Assembly (NCBI GenBank): GCA_973895155.1
Contig: OZ316892.1
Location: 24,428,001 to 24,492,000 of the forward strand
Length of the DNA stretch: 64,000 bases
Direction of reading: 5' to 3'
From: Marsupella aquatica
Taxonomy: Eukaryota > Marchantiophyta
Below, one piece after another: positions 1-13,266 of this stretch. The stretch's first letter is position 1. Each line of letters starts with the position of its first letter. The translations under genes and the position numbers were made by a program. The notes beneath the pieces are model-generated. The model did no database searches. It saw only the letters and a program-made list of their open reading frames with translations, and was not told the DNA's origin.

Positions 1-927
1 TGTTTGTATAAGCTCATTCATGATCATAATAGTAAAGCAAAATGCATGCAAGCAAGGCAGGTAAAGGTTTGGGGCTATGTGAGGATTTGGACGAGATATT
101 GAAGCTTTTCACTGTCTCAACTACGTTTTGCTCTCCCTGCTCTCTCATTGTACTTTGTTGGCACCCACTCTATCAATAAATTAATTTGTTCTTCCCCTTT
201 AGTTGTCTGCCGTACTTCTCCTTCAATCCACAAGAGAAGTGCTAGTGTAAACAGCGATTAAGGCAGGCCATTAGGATTTGATTTCTCATTGGCAAAGCCT
301 TCTTTTCTGTCTTCCAAGAAATTTGACGAATTGATTTGATTCTGAAATTTCCCAATTGATTGGATTCTTGAATTATAACCAAAAAAGAGCCAGCTGGGGA
401 GCTAGCAAGCAAGAAAGCAGGCAAGAAGGTTGATTCTATTTTGAAATTATTAAAAAACAGAAAACTAACAAGCAAGGAGCAAGCAAGAACATCTGAATTT
501 GTGGACAATTCTGCACTGGGGATGAGTTTTTGATATGACAAAGGCTTCAAGCTATTCCAATAATTACTACATGAATAGAGATTCCCAAGGACTATTGAGA
601 ATCCAGAAATCCATTGAAATTCATGGGAATATCTGGAAACAATCCAGGCAACAGTCCCTAACATTAATTAGCCGAGTGCCTGACCAGCTGCCACAAAATA
701 TCATCAGGATTTGAATGGCATCCGTCCCCTGGCCAAGAGGTATACCTCTGAAGTAATTGCGCCTCTGGAGCATATGGTCTCAATCATGCTTTGTGCTCAC
801 CCTTAACGTCACATTGTACTCCATAACTCCTCTTTATAGGGGCAGTCAAATCTACCTACACCTGCCCGTAAAAGCGACCTGAAGGAAAAATTTTACAGCT
901 AAATGGTCATGCTTTGACACTCTCTAA

Positions 928-1125
928 TGAATGCAAAGCAATGTAAGTGCAAAATGTTAATTGCAATCTGCATGTGGGCCTGATATCAATCTGTATGTAG
1001 GTGTCACTGGAAGTCATTTGACAGGTTCATTGAATGTAATATAAGTGCAAAGTATTAATTTCAATCTGCATGCATGTGGGTCTAATTACACTCTGTATTT
1101 CGGGTGTCACTAGAAGTCAGTCAAA
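928..1125. repeat. Diverged ~98-bp tandem duplication
   Basis: Two diverged copies share AAGTGCAAA, TTAAT, CAATCTGCATG, TGTGGG and GTGTCACT-GAAGTCA in the same order, offset by about 98 bases. Confidence 0.5.
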
Positions 1126-1345
1126 TTTAAGTAATATTTTATGCTGCATGGACATGCATCGCCAGTCCAATTGATCAATCATCTCCTAATTACACAGCAG
1201 CACGTCTTATTTGTGGCAATGTAGCAGAGTAACAGCTTATAAGGCTTATAAGGCCCCTTCCGGAATGTGTATGACCCTCCTCTCTAGTGAGGATGGTGGA
1301 CACTACTGGACATGAATGGGTTCTACTTCCAATAGTTTCCAGCTG

Positions 1346-1400
1346 CATGGATTTCGAAACGCCCCATGGATTTCGAAACGCCCCATGGATTTGTGGTGTC
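1346..1400. repeat. 19-bp tandem repeat, about 2.6 copies
   Basis: CATGGATTTCGAAACGCCC starts at 1346 and repeats exactly at 1365, with a partial third copy from 1384. Confidence 0.8.
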
Positions 1401-2002
1401 GACTCGACATATCTGGTTCTGATGTTTGTCATGGTCTTCTATGTACTTGACTTGAGCAAGCCGGGTGAATGAAATCTCTCTCTCTCTCTATCTGTATGTG
1501 TGTGTAGGGGATCGGCAGAGGTCGAGAGAGACTGAGAGAGCTTTTAGAGCTTGGCCTGCACTCGCATTTCATGCACAGGCTAAAGGGTTGCAAGCAGTGG
1601 CAACTCTGCACGTCCTCCGCTAGCTATAGGCGAAACTGATCCCCATCTGAAATCATGATCAGAGCTGGGTGGATCGAGTTGGCATGAGTCGCATGTTACA
1701 GTTTCTTGATGGATTGTGTCACGTCCTCGTTAGAAAGTGTGGGCTGCCTCTTCTGGACATTCCGATCGCAAAGGAAACATACCCAGCAATTCACTCGATG
1801 TCTAACTGCTTCGCTTTCTTCCCTGCACCCGGCCTGCAGGACCGCAAACAACACCCACCGCCCAGCCCATGCCCAGAACAGACCAGACCAGCCCGGCCCG
1901 TCCCGGCCCAACGGCGAGACGTCGATCAGCAGGCCAGGAGCGCAGGCTGCCTCCTTGCTGCGAGGAGGGAGGAAGGAGGTAGCCAGCGCCGGTCAATCCC
2001 AG

Positions 2003-2012
2003 TTTTCCCGCC
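2003..2012 (+). promoter_or_regulatory. E2F-type site upstream of SAS-6
   Basis: TTTTCCCGCC matches the E2F consensus TTTSSCGC. A second GGCGCG-containing motif (TTGGCGCG) lies at 2239-2246. E2F sites are common in promoters of S-phase and centriole-duplication genes, so control of SAS-6, whose coding region opens about 760 bases downstream, is reasonable. This is inference from a short motif; the transcription start was not located. Confidence 0.35.
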
Positions 2013-2771
2013 CGCCTGACCTGATGCCCAACGTTTGGCAACAACAAGTCCCCCCACCATTCTTTTCACTCTCCTCACACACCATCACCGCCACCTCCTC
2101 ACATTCCGCGCCAGTGCGAATGATCACGTACCCTCTATGTGATATTTCGCTGTTGTCACAACAGACTCGGATTTCTCCTCAGCATGCACCTTCTATCAAC
2201 ATTTATCCGTCCATTCCCTGTTTAATTTTCTCCGCGCATTGGCGCGTTGGCGATGATCATGGCCGCCCACAAATGAATTCCTGATTTTTCTCCACGCATT
2301 GTTCTCCAAGCGAGTCACGAGAGGCCCTGGCTAGCCGCTGATCGATCTAGGGAGCAGGAACCCTCCCCAGTCCATCATCACCTTCTAGTCAGGGTTATGG
2401 CCTATCTTCAATCCGGTGCTCCTCAGAGTTGAACACCATGTCCGGTGACTTTTTGCGAAGGCAGCAATACAGAATTATTGATCAAGGATGAAAGGATGGA
2501 CCAAGGTTGGCGTCTGCTTGATTGTCATGACATGACTAGCTAGAGCAGAATAAAACGAATTTGGTATGGAAATGCGCCAGCTCAGGATTGGGGCACTATG
2601 TCCCTGCTCGGAATCAGGTGCATGAGAGTTCGTGGACTTGAGGCTTGCAATCGAATTAATGGAGGACTTGGTCCGACGTAGGTTATTTGAAAACATCAGC
2701 TTCCAGCAATACGCACGACCTAGGATTCATGTCAAACCGTGGATTATCATTCCCCTGTGGATTGTACTTCC

Positions 2772-5700
2772 ATGGTCGTGTCTCTGATACGAGCTGCCAT
2801 TGGTAGAGAGCCAATTTCTGTGTCCCGGATTCAGATGGACGACATACTCAAGCGCAGCACAATGGAGAGCACTTCTACATTGTTTGAGAAGATCATTCCA
2901 GTTCGGATTACAAAGTGTGGTGCTGAAGACCGACACATGGATTTGACCATCCGTTTTATTATGGGCATCAACAAGCTTCATCGTACCAGTAAGGTATTCA
3001 AGCTTCACTCAAAAGTGCTCATCCAGACCGAAAATGCAGATTTGGGATTGATTTGTGGATTAATCAACTTTTCATTTCGATGGAAATGCCCGTCATCAGA
3101 ATAGTCTGAAAAGAGGTGTAGGTTCGCACCCGCCCACCCCAATCCCCCCACCACTAACTGGACGGGAAATGGTTTTACTGATTTGGAACAACACGTTTCT
3201 CAATTTCGTTGACACAATGAAGTCTAATTGATCACCCTTGTTCTCCTGTTGTATGCAGGTCCTCCAGGTGCAGGTGACATGCGAAGGGGACCCCTTCTTC
3301 TTCTATTCCCTGGATGTGAACGAAGAAGACTTTCAAAGCTTGAAAGTCGAGCAATGCATTCTCGTGGATTTTTCGACCTTCCCCTACAAATTCATAGAGC
3401 TTTTGGAACAATGCATAGTGTCAGGGTGCAACGATAGCCCAAGGTGCGCAAAGTTCAAAATCGCTCATGTCCGAATGTGCACATGATAGTATTGTAGCCT
3501 GAACTTTTGTTTGCTGGTAGAAGAGGCTGTTGATGATTTTCTGTAGCAGTGAACAAGGAGCAAGGTGTTTCACAGTGTTAGATAATCTATCTGTCCGGTT
3601 CTTATCTGCAGGTTTTTGGCAGTGTTGAACGTAAGGACAGGGAATTCAACCTTCAGCATTGTGGAGACAAATCAGTTCAAACACCTGAGCCACATCTCCT
3701 TGTGCTTCAAGCAAGGAAATGATCAAACCATCAAAAGTTATCTGGCGGGAAGGTTGGCTGAGTTCAAGGTATAAAACACAACTCATCCACTCTCGATCTA
3801 AAAGCGATAATTTTCCTGTTTGATAAATGGAAGAGCTATTTGACCACGAAGCGATTTCCGCTCTGCAGAGAGGCCTATGTGATATTCTGTTCTAGATCTG
3901 CTTCTGGTTCCTTTTATTTGACCATGTTGGTACAGCGATTGGAAGATTTTGTGAAGGTGAGAGCTGCTTGTTTCAAGCAAGTATTCTAGAATAGAACCAC
4001 CTTATGATATACAATCATTGAGAAGACGGTTTCTGGACTCTATCCATTACCACGCTGCGGTTCACATATTCGAATCCAGTCATGTTATGCCAATCATGTC
4101 TCCATCAACCAAGATTCCGAATCCAGAATCGGTGCTAAACATACAATTTTCGACGGTGGTTATATTCTCTTATTTTAGACGGAAGTGAAAGTAGTCCTCT
4201 GTTTTTTGGTAGAACCTGTCATTGTTAGTGGCTCTTGTGGAGAGCTTCCTAATTTGACTATGAGAATGAGGCAGATGGCCTGTGCAATTCACAGTGCAGA
4301 GAACCACAATTTTTACTATTGGCCAAACTTAAACCAAAGAATTTCCCAGTTCTCTCTGTAAGTCATATCTATGTCTTAATCCTGTGGCCTTCTTTGATCT
4401 CCCTCCTTGGACGTTTATTTGATTTGTCGTTCAGTGGTACCCACTCCATGTTATGTCTTTGACAGACTATCAATTTGGACCTGCATGATAAGCTGAGGCG
4501 CACGTTGCTTTCTTTAGAAAAGGCCTTGCGTGATGTCGACAACTTGAGCAGGTAATGTTGCAGGCAAGTCTCTTCTGCTGTTTTAATCTTTGTAAGGCTT
4601 GTTGCCATGCGGCCTTACTTATCTAGCATCCAGTTGCCTTACCATATTCTGTTCCATATTGGTAATAACCTGTTTGGGAGTCTCCGGACACCCAAGAGGA
4701 AAATCTGTCTAAGGCATTTCATGAACTCGAAAACATATAGCTGGGCATCACTTGTCTGATACTCTTCTCTTCTCCCAGTGAAGTCGCTGAACTCAAGGAA
4801 AAACAATCGAGTTCTATCAACGAACTGAAAGCAGAGTACACTCTTGAGATAGCTCATGAGAAAGAAAAGGTGTGGATGTTTTTCAAACTTTTGAAGGGTT
4901 TTTGAAGTGTTGATATGTACCTGCGCTGTCAAGCCATTCCAAAAGGAAAGCTATATGTTTAGGAATCTTTCTGATATTCCATCTAGTTGGGCTGTGGCCA
5001 ATTGAATCCATGTGGATTGGTCTTCTATGATCACGAAGATCATGGAAGTCGCAAACTCCTGTTTATTGGATTTGAACATCAACCTCTTGGGATATGCCCA
5101 AACTTGTGCAAACATCGAACATCAATGCATCACGAAGAAGATGGATCATTTGATTGTATACCATATATATTATAGCTATTCCATATAGATACCCATAATT
5201 GTTCCGTTTTTCATTGCTGAAACAACACAGGTAATGCAAGAATCAGCCGAGCTAAAGGAACGGTTGGAGAGAGAACGAAAAGAATCGGAGGCCAGGCTTA
5301 GACAGCAAGGCGATATTCAACTTGAGCGAGCAACTGAGCTTGATAAACAGGTCTGCGGATAGCTTTAATTTAATACAGACGAACAAAATTATCTTGGGAG
5401 AGGGGACTCCAGTGAGAAGCGTATTTGAGGGAACTTTCAACCTCTTATTGATAAAAAGAGAGAGCATGACGTTGAACGATTTATCCAATGTTGGGGCCCT
5501 GAATTATGAATTTCCGTACGACATTTTATACAAATAGAATACAGGAACTCAAATTTCAGAATAGAAACTGTAAATATAGAGAATTATACAGAATATTAAA
5601 GAATGCTTGTTGTTGAAGAGATGAATAAAGGCCCATAATAGCTTCATTACTGGGTGAGAATTGGTAATTGGAACTATTGCCATGAAGCCCAGTGGTTCTG

Positions 5701-8700
5701 ATGAACAGGTTCGGACCCTGTTGGACACGAAGTATGACCTAGACACCAAAGTCACTGAACTCCGCACAAAGTTAGTTGCTGTGGAGAAGGACTTGGATGA
5801 GAAGCAGGAGGTAAACAATGCTGCAATGTTCAACATGTTATTATTTTGCTGTGCACACGCCTCTACGAACAAAATCAATTTCGTGACCATCTAGAATGAA
5901 CACATCAAATATCAATGGGTGAGTCGAACATTACTTTCTCAAGGGAATTCCTGTATTTTCAAGTATCATTGGACATATTGGTAATTCAATACCTATTTTT
6001 TTCACAGGAGTGTGAGCGCCTGCGTAGGGAAAACCGCAGCCTGGATTCTGATAAACACGAAAATACAAAGCAGCTGAATCGACATCTTATTCGCCTTAGT
6101 GCATTGGAGCAGGAAGTGAGGATTTGCTATTCTTTTGACGCGATGCTCCTCTTTCGTAATTGACTGAAGATCAACAACGTTATCGTATAAAAAGACAATT
6201 TGACGGATCTGGTCATGTATCGAAGAATTAATCCTTTCCTGGGTGATGCACAATGTTGGCAGGTTCAGGATAAGAATGATTTGGTGGGAAATTTGACGAT
6301 GCAGCTGGATAATCAGGGTTCTCATAGGTCTGAAATCCTTTTTGTGACAATTTTCTTCATCTCCTTAAGTAATGAGTTCTCATTGTGGTTTCTTAGGACT
6401 GACAAAATTTGATGTTCAGCTCTGGCTGAGAGTGGCCAATGGTGCAAAGACGCCGCACCAGACAAATACCATGTCGAGATGATAATTTCATTGAAATGAA
6501 TTCAGATCAGCATTGGAGGGATCCTGGAAGGAAGCCCAAGCTGCTGCCGATCGTGCAGAGGAGAGAGCCAATGCAAGCGCTGCTGAGATCACTAAATGCT
6601 ACCAAATAATTGAGAAATTACAGGTGCATTGACAAACCTTTCTATTTAATTTATTTCTCCTTAGCTTCGTACTGTCTTATAGTCCACCGCCGACGGACAC
6701 AATCTCTGGAGATCTTCAATTTGAACGACTGACTTGAACTACCTGACCTGGAAGACTGACTCAAAACAATTCTCACAGAGCTCGAGGGCATTCATTAAGT
6801 CCAAAAACTGTGGTGATCTAAGCCGACCTATAAACACGTTCAGGAAATGTCATTGCGAAATTGAGTATGAAGTATTTTATGTACAAATGTGAACAGCTGG
6901 AACTCCGAGCCATGAAGTCAAAGGTGAAGCTAAAAGGACAAGTTGCATCACAACAAGACACCTTGCTCCAGGAGAAGCAGAATGCCATTGACAAAGGACT
7001 CAGCGACATCAACTTGATGAGACATGAAGTGGATCATCTCAAGACCGACAATGAGAGTTTGAAGAAGAAGGTTCGTTCTGTTTAGTAAACGGGTTTAGGG
7101 TTTACAATTTGATCATTCCAGTCACCATTCTCATCTAGCGATAACACATGCCATCGATTCTATATCTTTTAGGCTTTCTTTTATCCGCTTTAAGGACTTA
7201 CTCTCTGTTTTTATGGGGATGGCAGACAGCAGATTTGGAGGGGAAGCTAGGTGAGGCTCACGAGCTTGTCAAATCGAATCAGCAACTGGTCCAGTAAGTT
7301 ATCCTAGAACCAAATTCCCAGCCGATAATGCCTTGTTCATCAGTCTGTTTTTCCTTCCATTCTTGGATCTACATTAGAGCTTGCAAAAGCTTCACTCTTC
7401 AAGACTCTCCTTGATACATCCCTATAGCCCGGATTTTATGAGAGAACAAATGAACTCCACAAAGTAAAACTTAACCAACCACCGAATCCAATAGATGTCT
7501 TACCTTGAAATTTCCTCGTGTCCTTTGTATGACCTTGGAACTTTGCATGGATATTGTTTCCCGTTCCTCATGCTTCCTACCAATCGAAAATCAGCTTGCC
7601 ATTCAGACCCACCTACGTCCAGTGGGATTGGTGAATGTCCTTGAGAAGCGGCCTGGGCAACCTTGGGGGTCCATAGAGAGATTTTTGCAGTTATGGACGA
7701 GTACCTTGTCATCAGACAAACGGAGGGGAAACCTATTAGATTGGTGAAACTTTGATGGAAAGCCAGCGGTATAACCCCTCTTTACTGGGCTGAAGCATTT
7801 TTTGTGTTTGTTACCATAACAAATTGGGTAACTACTCATTTCATTCGAGCTCCCAAACAAATTGGGGAAATACTCATTCCATTCGAATAACAAGCTGAAA
7901 CAGCAGAACATTATTTTGTTGTCGCAGGTGGCTGAACCAGCAATTGACAGAAACTCAACTTGCCAGACTGGGGCAATGTGGGGTCTCATCTCGGTATCTC
8001 TTCAGGCCACCAAATGGTCTCTCATGCCCTGCGAATAACATTTTGGCATCAAGGTCGATGGTTGACGCCAATGGCACGGGAACATCGCTCTCGTCTTCAA
8101 GCAGTATCGCCGGAAACACCAGCCCCACAGTTCCTTTCCAACACTCGATACCCTCTGCTCATTCTTTCTCCACTGCTCCCTACAATATCCCCGGCGGCAA
8201 TTTTGTACCACCTCTAAACATGTCACCTAGTGCAAATGGCACAGGCCCTGGCTTGCCCAGTTCATTTGTAACCAATGCTGGTAGCCGACCATGCTGTCTG
8301 GCAAAACTTGCTTCTGCAGCTGCAACAACGGGTGCACCATCAACGGGTTCAGCTACTTCAAAAGTTCAGTACAGGCCAGCTCATCTTGTGAAGGCACCCA
8401 ACATAATGGTCAATGGTGAGCACAATTCCTCTCCAGCTCAGTGCTCCTTGGGAGCAGACACTGCTGGTCCTCCATCTTGGCCTGATGATACATGCTCTTG
8501 GATGTCCAAAATAGGAGCGTCTACGGGGGTGATTTTACCTCGCCCACAATTTTCGTATCCTGATGTCCGTTCTGGTTTCAACGCCAACAATGGGAGCAAG
8601 AACAATGGCAATGGTTATCGAAACTCCGAAAGTGGAATCGATTGCAGTCAATTCCCTCAATCTAGATCTCCCCAATCAAAGTCCTCTGCTCCCCAATCTG

Positions 8701-8816
8701 CTGAACAACCAACCAGTGCACCGCCAAATTCTGCCAGACCCAGATCTCCTTTTCGAAAACCTCCTACACCGATTCAATCCCCTCGGACACTATCCCCTAC
8801 AGTTCAAATCAGATAG
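2772..8816 (+). CDS. SAS6: SAS-6 centriole cartwheel protein, 13 coding exons
   Basis: SAS-6 forms the centriolar cartwheel and sets nine-fold symmetry. Exons: 2772-2993, 3259-3443, 3612-3768, 4466-4551, 4779-4869, 5231-5350, 5709-5810, 6008-6115, 6263-6327, 6506-6623, 6897-7070, 7226-7293, 7928-8816. All junctions are GT-AG, phases agree, and the product is 794 aa. Residues ~45-188 form the globular head, with EEDFQSLK (exon 2) and the PISA-like segment IVETNQFKHLSHISL near 152-166 (exon 3). Residues ~189-500 are a Lys/Glu-rich coiled coil starting at INLDLHDKLRR. The last 295 residues, opening with WLNQQL, are a Ser/Pro-rich tail in one exon. The protein is longer than the ~650-residue animal and algal homologues, mainly through this tail. 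The frame is open from 2724; ATGs at 2772, 2835 and 2862 are all possible starts, and the longest is given. The neighbour, epsilon-tubulin, is also centriolar. Confidence 0.93.
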
Positions 8817-9807
8817 TCATCATTCTGAGCTGTCTGTTACGCTGCAGTTGATTCTACCGTTGCCGTGTACTGAGTACCTTCACTGGGAATAGACCGTAAG
8901 GATTAGGTCAAAAGTTGACGATTGAGCCGGGAGGTCAATGGCGTCTTGTAAGCGTACTTCACTCAATCTATTGAGCCACGTAGATAGCAGCTGGAGTTCA
9001 TTCGAAGAGGCTAAGATCCTTCTTCTTAATCGGACAGATGTCTGTGTTGTTGAGGAACATCAATCCGAAACACCCAATTTGTTGGAAGACGTCCAGCATG
9101 TCCGCAACGAAGCGGTTTTCTCCGAGCCAGAACGGTACTCAGCTGAAAGTTTCTGGACTACCCTGAGGTTAAATTTCAAACACAGTTTATCATTCATATC
9201 CCAGCCCTACATGCCTGGTACCTGATTCTCAGCTAGCAATCAAAGAAGACCTGGTGTTGAGTGTTAGCAGCAGAGAGAACCATTCGAGTCTTCGGAGAGG
9301 GATACAGTAGAAGCTTCTAAAATTGCATTACATACACAGCTCCAACAGAAATTTCCGTGCGGTGGAGAGAGCTTGAACGAAGCCTCTAAGTTATCGGGTC
9401 CCTTGGGACCGCTAGTTGTGCTTTACTGACCTTTTCGGAGAACAGAGCTTGCTTGCTGCCTCAAAACAGCTTCTGGGTTGATTCCAAACTTCTTTCCAGA
9501 ACCTGATGCCTCCGACCCTCCACTCTTAATCCATACGATAGAGAAACTGCGATGTGGTCTGACACCTTAGATTTCAGAGTGGAAAAATGTCACTCACTTC
9601 AAAATCCTAGATCTTTCCTAAGCAGGAGGTCTTGAAGTTCAGCATCGCCTGGTGTTGGTGGAAGGGCGATGAGAGTACAAGGCAGTGACTGGGACATCTA
9701 CATCACCTCTCTACTTGCTCTTCGCAGGAGAGAATTGTAGCAATATTGTGGGATGCAGATGGGATCAAACGGTCAATACCTGAGCGTTGACCCTGTAATT
9801 TTTTGTA

Positions 9808-10650
9808 TTCTGTTCTACTGATTGATTCTGCCTTTCGCACTCTGCAAGACAGACAATTTGAATGCTTGGGTTTCATGTCTTGTGTGCATAAACTTGTCTG
9901 TTCCAAAGACTACTAAGAGGAAAATCATATCAACCGAAACAGAAACCCACCATCCAACTTTAAATAACATCATCGAGTAGTGTCAAGAATCCTATGTTCG
10001 AGCCTCTTTACACGATGGTGTCTATTCTTTTCTACTGATTGATTCTGCCTTTTGCAGTCTCTAAGACAATTTAAATGCTTACTTTCATGTCTTGTGTTCT
10101 GAAACTTGTCTGTTCCATAGACTACTAAGAGGACAATCAACTTAACTGAAGCATAAACCCACCTCCCAGTGTTAAATAAGATCATCGAGTTGCGTCAAGA
10201 ATCCCATTTTTGAGGTTAAGGTGTCTTGACATGATGATGTCTATTCTGTTCTACTAATTGATGTTGCCTTTTGCACTCTACAAGACAGACAATTTGAATG
10301 CTTGTTGTCATGTCTTCTGTGCGGAACCTTTTCTGTTCCAAAGACTATGAGAGGAAAATCAAATTAGCCTACACAGAAACCCACCTCCCAGTTTTAAAGA
10401 AGATCTTCGAGTAGTGTAAAGAATCCCATTTTTGAGGTTAAGGTGTCTTTACATGATGATGTCTATTCTGTTCTACTTATTGAATCTGCCTTCTGCACTC
10501 TATAAGACAGACAATTTGAATGCTTCGTTTCATGTCTTGTGTGCAAAAACTTGTCTGTTCCAAGAGGAAAATCAAATTAACCGAATAGAAACACACCTCC
10601 CAGTTTTAAATAAGATCACTAGTAATGTCAAGAATTCCATGTGCTGGGAG
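9808..10650. repeat. Tandem repeat, four copies of ~219 bp
   Basis: The segment TTCTACT-ATTGA-TCTGCCTT starts near 9811, 10028, 10247 and 10469, so periods are 217, 219 and 222. Each copy carries CAAGACAGACAATTTGAATGC, CATGTCTTGTGTGC, CTTGTCTGTTCC, AGAGGAAAATCA and CACCTCCCAGTTTTAAA in order. Copies are perhaps 80-90% alike by eye. A stray piece, AAGGTGTTTTTACATGATGATGTCT, recurs near 10933. No coding capacity is seen. Confidence 0.85.
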
Positions 10651-11462
10651 TGAGGAGTGTAGATGTGTGTGTGAATATTTGGGACAATAAGATTACAGCT
10701 TTTACAGGGACTGAGGGGTGTACAAATATTGTAGTAGGGACACTCCCTGTTTAATTCCTAGGGTACCCCTGCCCCTGCATAGTAGCAGTGCAGGGCATTC
10801 TCATTGACTTTCAAGTCCAAAACTCATACAGTTTAAATATTGTGTACACCTTGGAATACAATACATTTGGGGTGTCAATGGGAGTGATCATACTCCCTAC
10901 CCCTGGCCCATGGAACCTTCAGTTGGCCTAAGTAAGGTGTTTTTACATGATGATGTCTGACCCTAAACATTTTCCTTTGTATATAATATTTTCCTTCAAT
11001 TCTAGTGAAGAGCCTAAGCAACCATTCTTGAAGCCCCATTGCTCTTTTCAGAGATTCAGGGCCTGCCCACCCATATCCACTGCACCTCCACCTTCAGTTA
11101 TGTTCTTGGAGTCACTGTCTAGACAGTAGGTCATGAAGAGTAGCTTTATTACTTGATCTTACAGTCAGTAAGATAAACTCAGTAATATTCATTAAGCTTA
11201 AGAAACTCACTGGGAGAAACTCACTTTAGATAACAACTACAGAAAACCAATGGAACTAGTCACATACTAAATGGTCACATGAAACTAGTCCCACTACAAA
11301 CTCGACTACAAAATCTTGAAATTTCAGTTAAATGTTGACTGGTCACCCCCACCACAAAATCTTGACATTTCACTCAGTTAAATGTTGACTGGTCACATGA
11401 AACTAGTCACATACTTGTATATACCAAGTCTTGGGCATTTGACGTGGATAGGATCCGTACTC

Positions 11463-11815
11463 TGTTAGGATTAACTCTAGTCTTGGGGTTGATCTCTTGT
11501 TACTTAGGCTAAACCACCATTAGAGTGTAATGGTGATTAGCCACGACTCTTGCATCTAGCATATAGAGGGGCTAGGGAGAACTCTTCTTGGAGACTCATG
11601 CTCATTGTTGAGGGAGCTAGCTAGATGCCAGGAGGAGAGCTTGTGCAAGCAGGCTAGGCTTGGTGTGGCCATGGTGGCCAAAGCTTAGTAAAGCTCTTTG
11701 TGTGTTCATGTGGACGTAGCCTTGACAAAGGTGATTGAACGATGTATCTCTTGGTGTTGGTGTGTGCATGCTTGCTGGTTTTGCTCATGGTTGTTTCATG
11801 ACGGTTTTCCCAACA
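11463..11815 (+). mobile_element. Solo LTR, Ty1/copia-like (copy 1)
   Basis: This 353-bp element runs from TGTTAGGATTAACTC to TTTTCCCAACA. It shares order and motifs with the LTRs at 12919-13266 and 36992-37336: CTAGTCTTG near the start, GGCTCATTGTT-like, GAGAGCTTGTGC, GTAAAGCTCTTTGTGTGTTC, TGTGGACGTAG and GTATCTCT. The flanks (TACTC/CCCTC) are an imperfect 5-bp duplication. There is no internal domain, primer-binding site or polypurine tract beside it, so it is a solo LTR. Confidence 0.75.
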
Positions 11816-12918
11816 CCCTCATTGTGAGTATTGATGAGTTGACTATGCGCAATTAATGTGTTCATTGCACAATTGTTGTTCTGATTGTGTTGTCTAGCTT
11901 TGACATTGTTGTCGGGCTATCTTAGTGAAACTGTTGTTACCATGCTCATGATATCAAGCATGAGTAGTGAAGGAATTAAAGTTTTGTCAATGCTCGCAGG
12001 TCTCATTTCCACAAAACAGCACATCACATGTAACAAAAAGAGAGGGTTGTTTCCAAAGAAAAAATTTTGAACTTTGTGGAAAAACTTTAGGGTCTCTTAA
12101 ATCTAATTTTGAGACTTACAAGAAATATGGGGAGTTTTTAACCAAATTCTGAAATATTGATAATTAATAGTGGTGAATATTTTGTTAATATTAAGGGTGT
12201 ACGAGGTCTTAAACATCACAGATGATGGGGGTTGCATATAGGGAAACCCCAGAGTGCCAATGCAAAAGTTGTTCAATGCATAAGTTCTAAAATCATATTT
12301 GAAAGAGAAACCAATGCATGGGCTGTAGTAGGGAGGATCAAAAGCTACAAGGAGGGGGAGGGGAGTGCAAAGAGAAGCCAGGCAAGACCTGCAGGTACAA
12401 GGGAGCGGCAAAAAAGACATGTCCTACCTGTATGTGGTGTCAATGCAAAATTACAAGTATGCCATTGCGGATGGTCCAATTAGGACTAGAAACTTTTTAG
12501 TGCATTGTCCTCCTACAACCCCAAATGGACTTTGATACAATAAAGTTATATCTAAATAACTCTTTTGATCCCCATTAGGATGATAATGTACACATGTACC
12601 CCAATAGCCCAGAAATAGCAACACAAAGACACAAATTAAATGAACACCTAACAAACTTAAAATACCATTGATTTAAAGTGAAAACTTACATCAAACGTCT
12701 GATTCCCAATCTGATCTCACCCATTGATCTAACCAGACCCCAGTTTCACCTTGCCTTGTGGCGTATGTGCACCGGGATGTGCACCATTGTTCATCATCTT
12801 CTTTGTTAGCCAATGCTCAATCTCATGTGTTGATCAATCAGATCTAATGGCTAGAGTCATTAGTGAGTTTTCAAAGACTTCTACACCTTGTTTAAGTGTT
12901 TCTTTTCGAGGATGGCAG

Positions 12919-13266
12919 TGTTAGATATTGCTCTAGTCTTGTGACTCATGCGCTAACCACAATTAGGCTAACTTGGGTTAGGACTTAGCTAATATTAGCG
13001 GTAGCGTTGTTGTGTATTAAGCCAGGGCTGATGCCAGACCCTGGTGGAACTTAGGCTCATTGTTACGGAGCTAGTTGAGAGATAGGGAGAGCTTGTGCTG
13101 TGGATGCTTGGTATGGCCGGTCGGCCTAGAGTGCAGTAAAGCTCTTGTGTGTTCCCGTGGACGTAGTCTCATGTAGAGGTTAACCACGTATCTCTCTGTG
13201 TCGACTATATATTATGCGTTGGATGGTTCATGGGCTTGCAGTTGCGAATGTCGTCTATGCTCAACA
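12919..13266 (+). mobile_element. Solo LTR with intact 5-bp target duplication (copy 2)
   Basis: This 348-bp element begins TGTTAGATATTGC and ends ATGCTCAACA, with TG...CA termini. It is flanked on both sides by GGCAG (12914-12918 and 13267-13271), a perfect 5-bp target-site duplication. No retroelement internal region is present, so it arose by LTR-LTR recombination. It is close to the inverse complement of the element at 36992-37336. Confidence 0.9.

Larger units (their letters stand above)
1..2771. other. Non-coding region upstream of SAS-6
   Basis: I see no supportable gene here. The first ~240 bases contain AATAAA near 173, which could be a poly(A) signal of an upstream plus-strand gene. 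Bases 928-1400 carry short tandem duplications, and a CT/GT simple repeat lies near 1474-1510. From about 1.8 kb the sequence becomes GC- and C-rich, with E2F-like motifs, and probably holds the promoter and 5' leader of SAS-6. Several short frames on both strands are open but lack recognisable motifs. Confidence 0.5.

Noticed and set aside
242-664. 140-codon open frame on the minus strand
   Set aside because: No recognisable motif, composition like AT-rich noncoding DNA, and several repeated AGCAAGCAAGAA words on the plus strand explain the open frame.
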